Of a stretch of DNA of 53,482 nt, positions 8,393 through 17,166 are shown in pieces (positions within the stretch are counted from its first letter, which is position 1; each line of letters opens with the position of its first letter). The stretch lies in NCBI GenBank assembly GCA_018715745.1, contig DVLA01000076.1:1-53482 (forward strand), given 5' to 3'. The stretch comes from Candidatus Coprenecus stercoripullorum (GTDB taxonomy: Bacteria; Bacteroidota; Bacteroidia; Bacteroidales; UBA932). Below the pieces are notes generated by a model. That model searched no databases. It saw only the letters and a program-made list of their open reading frames with translations, and had not been told where the DNA came from. A program made the position numbers and the translations under genes.

Positions 8393-8718
8393 AAAGATAC
8401 TGCCAGACACTCACTTTGGTTGACAATCCCGAATCGGTGGCCGCATACGTGGAAGAGCACAGACACGTGTGGCCGATAGTAAAGGAGGGAATCCGCTCGG
8501 TAGGCATACTCGACATGCAGATTTACCGCAAGGGCAATGTGCTCTTCATGATTGTAGACACGACGGATGATTTCGACTGGGAAAAGGACAATGCGCGCCT
8601 GGCCGGCCTCCCCGGGCAGGCCGAATGGGAGGCCCACATGGCCAGGTTCCAGGGGTTTCCGCCAGACACGCCTTCTTCCGGCAAATGGCAATTGATGGAT
8701 AAGATATTCCAGTTATGA
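8389..8718 (+). CDS. L-fucose/L-rhamnose mutarotase-family protein
   Basis: A 109-residue protein of the RhaM family (dimeric alpha/beta barrel) that interconverts alpha and beta anomers of a 6-deoxyhexose in the cytoplasm. Visible landmarks are VEEHRHVWPIVKEGIRSVGI with the conserved His-x-x-W-P, and the C-terminal WQLMDKIFQL. The frame is open further upstream (to 8284), but the ATG at 8389 is chosen because it gives the normal family length and overlaps the upstream TGA as ATGA. The stop in turn overlaps the permease ATG, so the three genes are translated as a coupled unit. Context with fucP favours L-fucose over rhamnose. Confidence 0.88.
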   Translation: MKRYCQTLTLVDNPESVAAYVEEHRHVWPIVKEGIRSVGILDMQIYRKGNVLFMIVDTTDDFDWEKDNARLAGLPGQAEWEAHMARFQGFPPDTPSSGKWQLMDKIFQL

Positions 8719-9950
8719 GCATAGTCAGAAGCAAGGACGGCCGCAGTTTCCTGCTGCCTTTCATATTGGTCACATCCCTGTTTTTCCTGTGGGGATTTGC
8801 ACACAGCATCCTCGATGTCCTGAACAAGCATTTCCAGGATGTGCTCGTAATATCCAAGGCCAGAAGCGGCCTGGTACAGGCAATGGTCTACGGAGGCTAT
8901 TTTCTGATGGCCATACCCGCCGGATGGATTATACGCAGATACGGTTACCGTGCCGGCATCGTTACCGGACTGCTCCTGTACGGGGCCGGGGCACTGCTTT
9001 TCATTCCAGGGGGGAAAATAATGTCCTTCCCTTTCTTTCTGCTGTGCCTTTTCATTATCGGATGCGGCCTTACCTGCCTTGAAACGTCTGCGAACCCTTA
9101 TGTAACCGTTCTGGGCGACAATGACTCCGCCGCAAGAAGGCTCAACCTCGCCCAGTCGTTCAACGGTCTGGGATGGGTGGTCGGCCCTTTGGTCGGCGGC
9201 ATGCTTATTCTCGGGGACGAAAGCAATATTTCCCTGCCTTATGCCGTCATCGGAACTGTCGTAATAATTCTCGGCATAGTGTTTTCAAGGCTTAAGCTAC
9301 CCTCTGTCGGAAGCGATGGCAGACAGGATGTTCCATCCGGCGGTTCCGGTTCCGACTCTGTCTGGAAGATACGCACTTTCAAATACGGGGTGCCGGCGCT
9401 GCTGCTGTACGTTGCTGCCCAAACTGGTATCAACTCGTTCTTCATCAATTACGTAATAGAGTCAGATCCGGAAATATCCGCACGGGCAGCCGCCCTCATG
9501 CTGTCTTTCGGTGGAATGGGGCTGTTCATGATAGGAAGGCTTATAGGCTCCGCCGTAATGAAATACATAAAGCCGTCAAGGCTGATGGGTATATGCTCTG
9601 TCGCTGCAACAATATGCATGGCGCTCGTGATTTGCAACATGGGAATGCTGAGCCTTACTGCCTTATGCCTTACATACCTGTTCGAGAGCATCATGTTCCC
9701 TACCCTGTTTTCAATGGCCATTGCCGGTGTAAGCGGAGACAATACCAAGAAGGCATCTTCGTTTCTGGTCATGTCCATAGTAGGCGGAGCGATAGCACCC
9801 GTACTGATGGGTCTTATCGGCCGCGACTCGATGGCGGCAGGATTCGTCCTTCCGCTGGTCTGCTTTGTATTCATAGCGGTATATGCAGGCCGTTACGACG
9901 GCCTGAGCCGGCCCAGCCATTCGGGGAAGCCTCAGGTATCTGCACAATAA
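8715..9950 (+). CDS. fucP: L-fucose:H+ symporter-type MFS permease
   Basis: A 411-residue inner-membrane permease of the FHS family with twelve predicted helices. The N-terminus carries the FucP-like LFFLWGFAHSILDVLNKHFQ and the loop GYFLMAIPAGWIIRRYGYRAG; the family's GLTCLETSANPYV segment lies around residue 120. These transporters import L-fucose with a proton; related members carry glucose, galactose or N-acetylglucosamine, so substrate rests on the fucose-gene neighbours. It overlaps the mutarotase gene by four bases. No fucose isomerase or fuculokinase lies nearby; imported sugar may instead go to the kinase/nucleotidyltransferase fusion. Confidence 0.88.
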   Translation: MSIVRSKDGRSFLLPFILVTSLFFLWGFAHSILDVLNKHFQDVLVISKARSGLVQAMVYGGYFLMAIPAGWIIRRYGYRAGIVTGLLLYGAGALLFIPGGKIMSFPFFLLCLFIIGCGLTCLETSANPYVTVLGDNDSAARRLNLAQSFNGLGWVVGPLVGGMLILGDESNISLPYAVIGTVVIILGIVFSRLKLPSVGSDGRQDVPSGGSGSDSVWKIRTFKYGVPALLLYVAAQTGINSFFINYVIESDPEISARAAALMLSFGGMGLFMIGRLIGSAVMKYIKPSRLMGICSVAATICMALVICNMGMLSLTALCLTYLFESIMFPTLFSMAIAGVSGDNTKKASSFLVMSIVGGAIAPVLMGLIGRDSMAAGFVLPLVCFVFIAVYAGRYDGLSRPSHSGKPQVSAQ

Positions 9951-9989
9951 GTTGAAACAACCACATTTATATTTATCCGAATAAAATTT

Positions 9990-11231
9990 ATGGGAAAGCG
10001 AATTTACCTTTGCCTAGCCCACATGGGCGGAAAGGAGCTGGCCTTCATCCAGGAGGCTTTCGATACTAACTGGGTCGTTCCTCTCGGGCCGAACGTGAAC
10101 GGTTTCGAGGACGATCTCAAAAAATTCACCGGCGGGGACCGCGAGGTCGTTGCCCTGTCCTCCGGAACCGCAGCCGTACACCTGGCCCTTATAGCCTGCG
10201 GCGTCGGGCCCGGTGACGAAGTTATCGTACAGTCCTTTACCTTCTGCGCATCATCGCATCCCGTCACTTATCTCGGGGCCGTTCCCGTGTTCGTGGATTC
10301 CGAGAAGGATTCGTGGAACATGGATCCCGACCTTCTCGAGGAAGCCATAAGGGACCGTATCGCGAAGACAGGACGCAAGCCCAAGGCCATAATTCCCGTA
10401 GCCCTGTACGGGATGCCTTACAGGATAGACGAGATAATGAAAATAGCCGACAGCTACGGAATACCTGTCATAGAAGACGCAGCCGAAGGATTCGGTTCCA
10501 GGTTCGACGGGAAGGTTCTCGGGACGTTCGGACGTTTCGGAGTACTGTCCTTCAACGGCAACAAGATGATAACCACCTCCGGCGGAGGCGCGCTGATATG
10601 TCCCGACACCGCCTCCAAAACCGAGATAATGTTCTATGCGACCCAGGCCCGCGAAGCCTATCCCTATTACCAGCACGAAAGAATCGGCTACAACTACCGC
10701 ATGTCGAATATATGCGCAGGAATCGGCCGCGGACAGATGTTCGTGCTCGACGAGCATATAGCGCATCACAAGCATATATGCAGCCTGTACAAAGAGCTTC
10801 TGTCTGGAGTTGAAGGGATAGCCCTGCATGAGAACCCGTCCGGGCGCTACGACAGCAACTACTGGCTCAATACCGTTGTCATAGATCCGGAACTGCATGT
10901 AAGGGGCGAGGAACATGCCTATGAAACGGCCGTCCAAGGAGCAGTCGGGGGAGCTGCCGGAGTCACCCATGCGGCATCGGCCCTGCATACGGACTGCGAG
11001 CCCAACCGCAACATAGAGGCAATGAGAATGGCCCTGGATGCGGCAGGCATCGAGGCCCGTCCCCTCTGGAAACCCATGCACAGGCAGCCTGTATACAGGA
11101 ACTCCCCGGCATACGTGAACGGTGTAAGCGAAGCCCTGTTCAAGACGGGGCTGTGCCTGCCGAGCGGGCCTTATGTCACAGATGACGATGCCCGTTACAT
11201 AGTCGATACAATCAGAGAGAATATTCTGTAA
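9990..11231 (+). CDS. DegT/DnrJ/EryC1-type PLP aminotransferase for nucleotide-sugar synthesis
   Basis: A 413-residue aspartate-aminotransferase-fold enzyme that typically transfers an amino group from glutamate to the 4-keto (or 3-keto) group of a nucleotide sugar. SSGTAAVHLAL (58-68) binds the cofactor phosphate, VIEDAAEGFG (160-169) carries the PLP-nitrogen Asp163, and SFNGNKMITTSGGG (187-200) holds the Schiff-base Lys192. Landmarks resemble PglE-like and perosamine-type enzymes. An Ala/Gly-rich stretch (AVQGAVGGAAGVTHAASALH) near residue 315 looks like an insertion. It lies 39 bases after the permease and is the last plus-strand gene of this block; with the GNAT and PglC-like genes at the window start it could complete an amino-sugar route. 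Its last 20 bases overlap the convergent SIR2 gene. Confidence 0.92.
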   Translation: MGKRIYLCLAHMGGKELAFIQEAFDTNWVVPLGPNVNGFEDDLKKFTGGDREVVALSSGTAAVHLALIACGVGPGDEVIVQSFTFCASSHPVTYLGAVPVFVDSEKDSWNMDPDLLEEAIRDRIAKTGRKPKAIIPVALYGMPYRIDEIMKIADSYGIPVIEDAAEGFGSRFDGKVLGTFGRFGVLSFNGNKMITTSGGGALICPDTASKTEIMFYATQAREAYPYYQHERIGYNYRMSNICAGIGRGQMFVLDEHIAHHKHICSLYKELLSGVEGIALHENPSGRYDSNYWLNTVVIDPELHVRGEEHAYETAVQGAVGGAAGVTHAASALHTDCEPNRNIEAMRMALDAAGIEARPLWKPMHRQPVYRNSPAYVNGVSEALFKTGLCLPSGPYVTDDDARYIVDTIRENIL

Positions 11232-14200
11232 CGTCCTCTCCGGTCCCGCGGTCCCCTTCTCCGGCATACAGTCTCCGCCCGAGTTCGTATCCGTTTTTCA
11301 CATCGTTGAAAACTGTCGGGTCCGACAGCAGGGACTCCCATTTCCCCAATATCTCCTTTTCCCTTTCGGGCAAAGCGCCGATACGGGAGATGAAACCGGC
11401 CATGACCATCATCTCGTAAAGCAGGTCCGTATATTCTTCCGCCGTCCCTGGCAGTTCCATCCTCCTTTCGTAAATGCCTCCCATGGCTTTTACGATTTTG
11501 TTCACATCCGAAGGAGTTGCCAGACCGTCATTTATTATTGCACGGACAGCGTGCAGCACGGAGCCGATACGGTTGTCATACAGTAGAGTCATAAATGCGG
11601 AAAGCCTGTCGAAAAGGCCTTCCGCATTTTTTCTGCAGAATACGGGAAGGGCGGAAGCCGCATCCCATCTGAGGTATGCATCCTCGCTGGCCAGGCCGCT
11701 CATCAGCCGGTCCAGGTCCACAGTCTCCCCGCCGTCCTCATCCTTGCCGGCCATCATGTCCGAAAGAATGTACGAGCCGGTACACGGGTATCCTTTCCGT
11801 ACATAGCGGGACAGGACGTCACGGAGACGGCCGGCCGCGCCCTTATCCATATTGCATCCTGTATTGCGCAGAAAAACATGCAGGGCAATGAATGCCCGCC
11901 CGATTATATTCCCAAAGGATATCCAGTCCGGCTGCCTGTTCACATACAGCCTGTCCATGGCATCCGCGTTATCCCCGAGAAAGCCGACGGCAGTCCCGAC
12001 GGCCTCGGCAACCTGTTCGCTGGTCAGGGAACAGGCATGTATGTTCAGTTCCTCGAGATTGTCCGAAAAAGAACTCAGGGGGGCCGACGACTTTTCTATC
12101 CTGTAGTCGCCTGAAACGAACTTCCTGACAAGCGATTCCACAACCTCCACGAACACCGGTCCTTCCTGGGGGGAAGGCTTTACCAGGTTGTAGGAATATA
12201 TCTTTTCCACAGTCCTGTCCCCCCTGTTCCTCCATGAAGTCACCAGTTGAGACAGCCTTTCCTTTTTCCCGGGGTCGAGACCGGAATTCCGCATGATAAA
12301 GCATATCCTGTCGTAGGCCATGGAGCTAATCTTTTCGTCCTCATCGGAGATTCCTCCGGACACTATCGAAAAGGCCTTGTCAGAAAGCGCGTATGCCGTC
12401 TCGGCGGGGTCCGGGAGTTCAATGTCCCCTCCGAAACTGTCGGGTTCGATGGGCACCTCCAGCACATCCCCGGCTATTTTTCCCACCGACTCCGCATCGA
12501 GCATAGGGTAAATATCCAGCAGCAGCGCGTTTGTAATGTCCATCCTACCGCTATCCCTTGCAGCAATGACTGTACGTACCACGTCGCATATTTTTTCCTT
12601 GTCCATCAATGCGCAGAGACGGGAAAGGAAAGGAAGCAGCACCTTTTTTGCCAACGCGGCCTCGAAAGCCTCCCTTTTGTCTTCCATTTTGCAGAACGGC
12701 ATAAGAGTGTCGTAGAGACTTTCCGCCTCGTTGCGGGAAAAGCTCCCGAGCACCTCCCTGTCCACGCATTTGTCCACAGCGTCCTGATTGAACGAGCGCA
12801 GGGTTATGCTCCATGCGAAATTTCTCCAGTAACGCCAAAGATCCGGCAGCAGCAGTTTCATATTGTCGGCGTCTACTGTAAGCGACTCCATCCCGTATGG
12901 TATTCCTGCCGCCTCCTTAATGGCGAACAGCCTGTACGAATATACGTATTTCTTCTGATAGCCGGACGCCCCGAAATGCCACTCGCGTACTATGGAGTTG
13001 ATTCTGAAATTATGCCTTCTGGACTGGCCGTTTTCCCTGACCGGCTTCCCGTAGTCTTCAATGACCTTCCTGTAGACCGTACGCAGCATGTCGCCGGAGG
13101 CGGCGGTCTCCGGAAATGCAGGGACGGGTTCCCCGAACCTGCCGGCGTACAGCCTCATGGCCGAATACAGGATGTGGCGCACCGACTGTTCATATCCCGT
13201 AAGACCGCTGCTGTACGACTTCTGGGTAATGGCATTCATGGCACGCGAAACCAATCCGTAGGCCTCTTCCCGCTTCCCCGTCATAGCCAGTATGCAGGAC
13301 TTCCACAGTACGGACCTGTAATTGCCGTCCGCAACCTTCCATTCTGCCAGCAGGTTCCTTAATTTTTCGAAATCGAGAGAACAGAAAGCCATCATACAGC
13401 TTTCATATCTTATCTCGTCTCTGAAGGCGTCTGCCTCCTCCATCCCGGCCAGCTTACGTTCCGTCCTTCCGAAGGCCCCGGAATCCATGTCCATACGGTA
13501 TATCCTCAGGAGAGAGACATTGAGCCTTGCCGCCATCATGGCAGTCTCTTTCGGAAGCTCGGCCGTTTGCCCCGCAAGTGACTCCACCGCCTCCACGAAC
13601 CAGTCCATCTTCTCGGGAGAACAGGCGGTATTCATTCTCCAGTCCACCTCATAGAGGAACCTTATCCTGTCCTCTGCCGGTATTTCCCCCGAAATGTACC
13701 TGTCCATGAACGGAAAGTTTTCCACGGTATCGCTGAAACCGTCATGATACCGTACCGGCAGGACGACCCATCCCGGAAAGGATGTCCTGACGGCTGACAT
13801 CCTTTCCGTGAGTTCCCTTACCCTCTCTGCCGTTACCGGCGTCCTTACGGAATCCCGGCGGAAATCCACCGTACAGTCCCATTCCTCCTGCCGGGCAGGA
13901 GTACTTATATACTTGAAGAAGAACGCAAGCCCTTCCGCCATGTCCGCCGCCCCGGCATCCTTCAGGTTTATGACCTCTATCTTCCTGCTGCGCATCTGGC
14001 TGATATAGGGCAGCGAGAGTTCGTCCGAATGGGTTATCAGATAAACCGGGTTCATCTCCTCCCCCATCACGTCCCTTGTCCACCCTAACCACCAGTTCAG
14101 GAAATTGGGGTCATTGCCCGAAAAGCCGATCAGACATATCAGATTCTCGATAAAAATCTGGCGGACAGTGTTTATGAATTCAGGATGCTTTTGCGGATAC

Positions 14201-14751
14201 GTCCTGAAATCCTCCTCGCTCATTACAAAGGGGCGTATGTCCTTGAAGCTGCCGTGAAGTTTTATTATCCTCGGGGAATGGGAATACAGCAGTGTCTCCT
14301 TCGTAGTCACCACCTGATAATTGCGGGGGACATCCTTAGCCGTTCTCTCCAGGAGGGTGTCATAGTTGGTCGTAAGCACGTCCCTCCACCTTACTGACAT
14401 CATTGCATGGTGCAGGCTGCCCGGGCGCACTTCATTGTCAGGCAGCGTGGAATAAATCAGATTATTCAGTTCGTGATGTCCGAAAGTGGACTCGATAAGC
14501 GATGCAAGCTCTATCTGGCTTTTCCCCTCCATCCAGTCGGCCTTTCCTCCGAGCCTTTCGTAGAACACTTTCCTCAGCCCCGCCCAGTCGCTCATCTCCG
14601 CCCCCGTCTCCGAAACGGCGTTCCTGCTGAAACCCGAGCCAACGAATGCGCAGGCGTTGTCCGCCTCCACGAAACGCCTTATCTGGTCAAGCTGTATCCT
14701 TATATTCGCCGGCAGCCCGGCAAGCATGCTGTTGTACCTGTTTTCTTCCAT
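11212..14751 (-). CDS. Large SIR2-domain protein, possible antiphage NADase effector
   Basis: A 1179-residue soluble protein. Residues 20-245 form a SIR2-like domain of the kind seen in defence proteins: VGSGFSRN (37-44), TTNYD (127-131, with Asn129), KLHGS (164-168, with His166) and GFSGNDPNF (209-217). The catalytic Asn and His are kept, so NAD+ hydrolysis is plausible. The remaining 900 residues are rich in helices and show no motif I can name; late segments (about 1000-1120, for example LASEDAYLRWDAASALPVFC) look like HEAT-type repeats. In known antiphage systems such C-terminal repeats sense phage while SIR2 depletes NAD+. It is a single-gene unit, divergent from the SMR exporter and convergent with the aminotransferase (20-base overlap). 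No partner gene is evident. A defence role is inference. Confidence 0.85.
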   Translation of the reverse strand: MEENRYNSMLAGLPANIRIQLDQIRRFVEADNACAFVGSGFSRNAVSETGAEMSDWAGLRKVFYERLGGKADWMEGKSQIELASLIESTFGHHELNNLIYSTLPDNEVRPGSLHHAMMSVRWRDVLTTNYDTLLERTAKDVPRNYQVVTTKETLLYSHSPRIIKLHGSFKDIRPFVMSEEDFRTYPQKHPEFINTVRQIFIENLICLIGFSGNDPNFLNWWLGWTRDVMGEEMNPVYLITHSDELSLPYISQMRSRKIEVINLKDAGAADMAEGLAFFFKYISTPARQEEWDCTVDFRRDSVRTPVTAERVRELTERMSAVRTSFPGWVVLPVRYHDGFSDTVENFPFMDRYISGEIPAEDRIRFLYEVDWRMNTACSPEKMDWFVEAVESLAGQTAELPKETAMMAARLNVSLLRIYRMDMDSGAFGRTERKLAGMEEADAFRDEIRYESCMMAFCSLDFEKLRNLLAEWKVADGNYRSVLWKSCILAMTGKREEAYGLVSRAMNAITQKSYSSGLTGYEQSVRHILYSAMRLYAGRFGEPVPAFPETAASGDMLRTVYRKVIEDYGKPVRENGQSRRHNFRINSIVREWHFGASGYQKKYVYSYRLFAIKEAAGIPYGMESLTVDADNMKLLLPDLWRYWRNFAWSITLRSFNQDAVDKCVDREVLGSFSRNEAESLYDTLMPFCKMEDKREAFEAALAKKVLLPFLSRLCALMDKEKICDVVRTVIAARDSGRMDITNALLLDIYPMLDAESVGKIAGDVLEVPIEPDSFGGDIELPDPAETAYALSDKAFSIVSGGISDEDEKISSMAYDRICFIMRNSGLDPGKKERLSQLVTSWRNRGDRTVEKIYSYNLVKPSPQEGPVFVEVVESLVRKFVSGDYRIEKSSAPLSSFSDNLEELNIHACSLTSEQVAEAVGTAVGFLGDNADAMDRLYVNRQPDWISFGNIIGRAFIALHVFLRNTGCNMDKGAAGRLRDVLSRYVRKGYPCTGSYILSDMMAGKDEDGGETVDLDRLMSGLASEDAYLRWDAASALPVFCRKNAEGLFDRLSAFMTLLYDNRIGSVLHAVRAIINDGLATPSDVNKIVKAMGGIYERRMELPGTAEEYTDLLYEMMVMAGFISRIGALPEREKEILGKWESLLSDPTVFNDVKNGYELGRRLYAGEGDRGTGEDVTEYSL

Positions 14752-14827
14752 ATAGGCAGTTTTTCTTGTCGCTTGCGAAGATAAGACTGTTTTTTGTATT
14801 TTCGCACGCTAAAAGGATAATGCTGAA

Positions 14828-15160
14828 ATGAAATTGAATATGAGTTGGATAATACTGATTATTGCAGGTCTGTGCGAGACCGGTTTTGCATTCTGCCTCG
14901 GTAAAATGAAAGGCCTCTCCGGACTTGAATACTGGTTGTGGGGTGCAGGTTTCCTGCTGTTCCTGACCGCCAGCATGCTGCTGCTCGCCAAGTCCGTACA
15001 GACAATACCCATAGGTACGGCATATCCTGTATGGACAGGCATAGGGGCCGTCGGCACCGTCGTTTTAGGTATCATATTCTTCCACGAGCCTGTCACCTTC
15101 GCCCGCATCTTCTTCATCTGCACACTTATTATTTCCATTGTAGGCCTCAAGATGGTATAA
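14828..15160 (+). CDS. SMR-family exporter, Gdx/SugE (guanidinium) type
   Basis: A 110-residue inner-membrane protein with four helices and a normal SMR length. The first helix MSWIILIIAGLCETGFA carries the essential membrane Glu, and IPIGTAYPVWTGIGAVG is the Gdx/SugE signature, distinct from the EmrE drug-exporter subgroup. Family members export guanidinium ions in exchange for protons as antiparallel dimers. An ATG at 14840 would align exactly with the usual MSWII start; 14828 is kept because AAAGGA lies closer to it, but either is possible. I see no guanidine riboswitch in the 76 bases between this gene and the divergent SIR2 gene. Confidence 0.9.
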   Translation: MKLNMSWIILIIAGLCETGFAFCLGKMKGLSGLEYWLWGAGFLLFLTASMLLLAKSVQTIPIGTAYPVWTGIGAVGTVVLGIIFFHEPVTFARIFFICTLIISIVGLKMV

Positions 15161-15192
15161 GGCAGGCCGCCCTTCCCGGTAAGCCCCGTCAC

Positions 15193-15238
15193 ATTATTTT
15201 ATTTGCATAATTCAAATAAAATAATTTTATTTGCATAA
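15193..15238. repeat. AT-rich inverted repeat plus direct repeat before the AAA ATPase gene
   Basis: A perfect 13-base inverted repeat, ATTATTTTATTTG (15193-15205) and its complement (15213-15225), with a seven-base loop, is interleaved with two direct copies of ATTTTATTTGCATAA (15196-15210 and 15224-15238). The second copy ends ten bases before the ATPase start codon. It may be an operator, or a terminator-like hairpin after the SMR gene. Confidence 0.7.
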
Positions 15239-15247
15239 AATATCCGT

Positions 15248-16408
15248 ATGGCCACAAAAACAAACCCTTTTATAGTAACAGGCAAGATAGCCCCCGAGTA
15301 CTTTTGTGATAGGATTGCAGAATCCACCAGACTAATAAAGTCCATTACAAACGGTAATAATATGGTCATCATATCCCCTCGCAGAATGGGGAAAACCGGT
15401 CTGATACAATTCTGCTTCGACAGGCCGGAAATTGATAATGAGTATTATACCTTTTTTATTGACATACTGCATACATCCAGCCTGAGGGAATTCACCTATC
15501 TGCTGGGCAAAGAAATTTACGGGACGCTGCTTCCCCGCAGCCGGAAAATGGCCAGACTCTTCATACAGACTTTAAAGTCCATAAGCGGGAGATTAGGTTT
15601 CGACCCGGTATTCAACATGCCGGCTTTCAATATAGAACTGGGCGACATAAAGCAACCGGAATATACGTTGGATGAAATTTTCCAGTACTTGAGCCATGCT
15701 GACAGGCGGTGTATTATTGCCATTGACGAATTCCAGCAGATAGCCAAATATCCCGAAAAAAACATTGAGGCCATGCTGCGTACCCATATTCAGAAACAGG
15801 AGAACTGCAACTTCATATTTGCAGGGAGCGAACGGCACATGATGCAGGAAATGTTTTCCTCGGCAGCCAGGCCATTCTATCACAGTACGGATACGCTGGA
15901 ACTTAAAGCCATCTCCCGGGACATATACGTTCCGTTCATTGTAAACCATTTCAAAAAGTGCAAAAAAAACATTGAAGCGGCGAATGTCGGAAAAGTCTAT
16001 AACCTGTTCAAGGGGCATACATATTACATACAGAAAACGTTCAACGAGGCCTTTGCCGATACCCCGGAAGGGGATGAATGCACAATAGAAACGATACGTG
16101 GAGCTATTGACGAGATGATAGCATCAAACGATACAATCTTCCGCGAAATCCTGTCCAATATACCCGAAAAGCAGAAAGCCCTTCTGTATGCCATAGCCAA
16201 AGAGGGGGATGCAGAACACATAACTTCTTCAGAATTCATTAAACGTCACAGCCTGGCTTCTGCCAGTTCCGTGCAGTCAGCCGCAAAAAAACTTCTGGAT
16301 AAAGACATCGTCACGGAAACCGACAGGGTCTATTCTGTAACCGACAGACTTTTCGCCATGTGGATAAATAAAATATACAGTGCAGCTACACCATACGTCT
16401 CGCCGTAG
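15248..16408 (+). CDS. Archaeal-type AAA ATPase (PF01637-like)
   Basis: A 386-residue soluble protein of the sporadic prokaryotic ATPase family often annotated as AAA-like or DUF234-associated. The opening FIVTGKIAPEYFCDR is typical of the Bacteroidales branch. Walker A is SPRRMGKT (43-50) and Walker B CIIAIDEFQQI (155-165). After a helical lid (about 215-280) comes a winged-helix-like segment at 290-375 (LLYAIAKEGDAEHITSSEF) that probably binds DNA. The exact function of the family is not established; it is frequent in accessory and mobile regions. Its stop overlaps the convergent LuxR-like gene by 23 bases, and the start follows a conspicuous AT-rich repeat. Confidence 0.88.
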   Translation: MATKTNPFIVTGKIAPEYFCDRIAESTRLIKSITNGNNMVIISPRRMGKTGLIQFCFDRPEIDNEYYTFFIDILHTSSLREFTYLLGKEIYGTLLPRSRKMARLFIQTLKSISGRLGFDPVFNMPAFNIELGDIKQPEYTLDEIFQYLSHADRRCIIAIDEFQQIAKYPEKNIEAMLRTHIQKQENCNFIFAGSERHMMQEMFSSAARPFYHSTDTLELKAISRDIYVPFIVNHFKKCKKNIEAANVGKVYNLFKGHTYYIQKTFNEAFADTPEGDECTIETIRGAIDEMIASNDTIFREILSNIPEKQKALLYAIAKEGDAEHITSSEFIKRHSLASASSVQSAAKKLLDKDIVTETDRVYSVTDRLFAMWINKIYSAATPYVSP

Positions 16409-16760
16409 CCGCTGCAACGGCCTCGATTATATTGTCCACGTGTAATTTAGAAAAAATGGACTTCTTATAGCCTTTAACTGTATCGGAAGACCTGCATATC
16501 TTGTCCGCAATCTGTTCTACTGTATAGCCCATATGAGAATATGCCAGCACTATTTTCTCCATTTCGGAAAGTTCTTCCCTCGGAAGTTTATGCCACAGTT
16601 TGTCCTCAAAAGAATAGGTCCAATACTGATAGTCACTTCTGCGCATAGCCCTTACATACTTCTCATCGGAATTGTGCGCAAAGGAAAGGACACTCAGTAC
16701 CTGATACAACTTTCCTTCATTCCTTGAATACTGAAAAGGAGTAAGCCTGTTGTTTACCAA
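16386..16760 (-). CDS. LuxR-type helix-turn-helix regulator, apparently N-terminally truncated
   Basis: At most 124 residues, with a C-terminal LuxR HTH: SEMEKIVLAYSHMGYTVEQI followed by ADKICRSSDTVKGYKKSIF and a helix ending in NIIEAVAAATARR. There is no ATG in the frame; the start given is a TTG at 16760 with an AAAGGA about 10 bases upstream. The frame stays open upstream, through FYIRRKDSRI, into the hmuV gene. In Bacteroidales relatives as I recall them, the segment LVNNRLTPFQY lies in the middle of a roughly 250-residue protein after a PAS-like domain, so the N-terminal half seems to be missing. It may be a degraded gene or a short DNA-binding protein. It is convergent with the AAA ATPase. 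Confidence 0.55.
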   Translation of the reverse strand: MVNNRLTPFQYSRNEGKLYQVLSVLSFAHNSDEKYVRAMRRSDYQYWTYSFEDKLWHKLPREELSEMEKIVLAYSHMGYTVEQIADKICRSSDTVKGYKKSIFSKLHVDNIIEAVAAATARRMV

Positions 16761-16833
16761 TATACGCGAATCCTTTCTCCGAATATAAAAATTATGGGAA
16801 ATACGAGGGTACAGGGAAAGGAAAAAATAGCGG

Positions 16834-17166
16834 TTATTCCGGAACGTAGATAATCTCCCCGTTTTCCAGTTCGTAGGCGATGCCTACCCGCTTGCCGCGC
16901 CTGCCGTTTCCGCTCTGGTCATCGGAAGGGGTATACCGGTTGATTTGCTCGCCTTCCTTGACTATTATCTCCATATTTTCCTTGCCGGGGTTCTTTATCA
17001 TGGTAAAGTCCTCCTTGCTGAACATTTCAGTCATGTCGTAACGGGTCACAAGTGCAACCATGAGCGCTACGGCAAATACCATGGCCACATCGAAAAGGTT
17101 GCCTACAACGCTCATGGGGTCATTTTCCTCGTCGCTGCCTAAAAGCCTTCTTCTCTTCATGTTCAT
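16834..17166 (-). CDS. hmuV: HmuV-like DUF2149 protein of the haem operon
   Basis: A 110-residue protein with one membrane helix near the N-terminus (DVAMVFAVALMVALVT, about 27-42) and a small periplasmic domain, the layout of ExbD/TolR-like proteins. It matches the DUF2149 proteins that end hmu/CobN operons in Bacteroidota. With the ExbB-like HmuU encoded just upstream (overlap ATGA), it probably forms a proton-driven energiser for haem handling in the periplasm. An in-frame ATG six bases downstream (17160) is an alternative start. Name by synteny with P. gingivalis hmuYRSTUV. Confidence 0.85.
   Translation of the reverse strand: MNMKRRRLLGSDEENDPMSVVGNLFDVAMVFAVALMVALVTRYDMTEMFSKEDFTMIKNPGKENMEIIVKEGEQINRYTPSDDQSGNGRRGKRVGIAYELENGEIIYVPE

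Noticed and set aside
7184-8410. Open frame of 408 codons antisense to the nucleotidyltransferase-kinase fusion
   Set aside because: The plus-strand protein has clear HSGH, GHMP and coupling evidence; the antisense frame has none.
12247-13362. Open frame of 371 codons on the plus strand inside the SIR2 gene
   Set aside because: Antisense shadow; the SIR2 frame is continuous and carries the motifs.
14752-14827. Guanidine riboswitch before the SMR exporter
   Set aside because: The intergenic space is only 76 bases and shows no recognisable riboswitch core.
15193-15225. CRISPR-like repeat
   Set aside because: Only two direct copies with an overlapping palindrome; no array of spacers and no cas genes.
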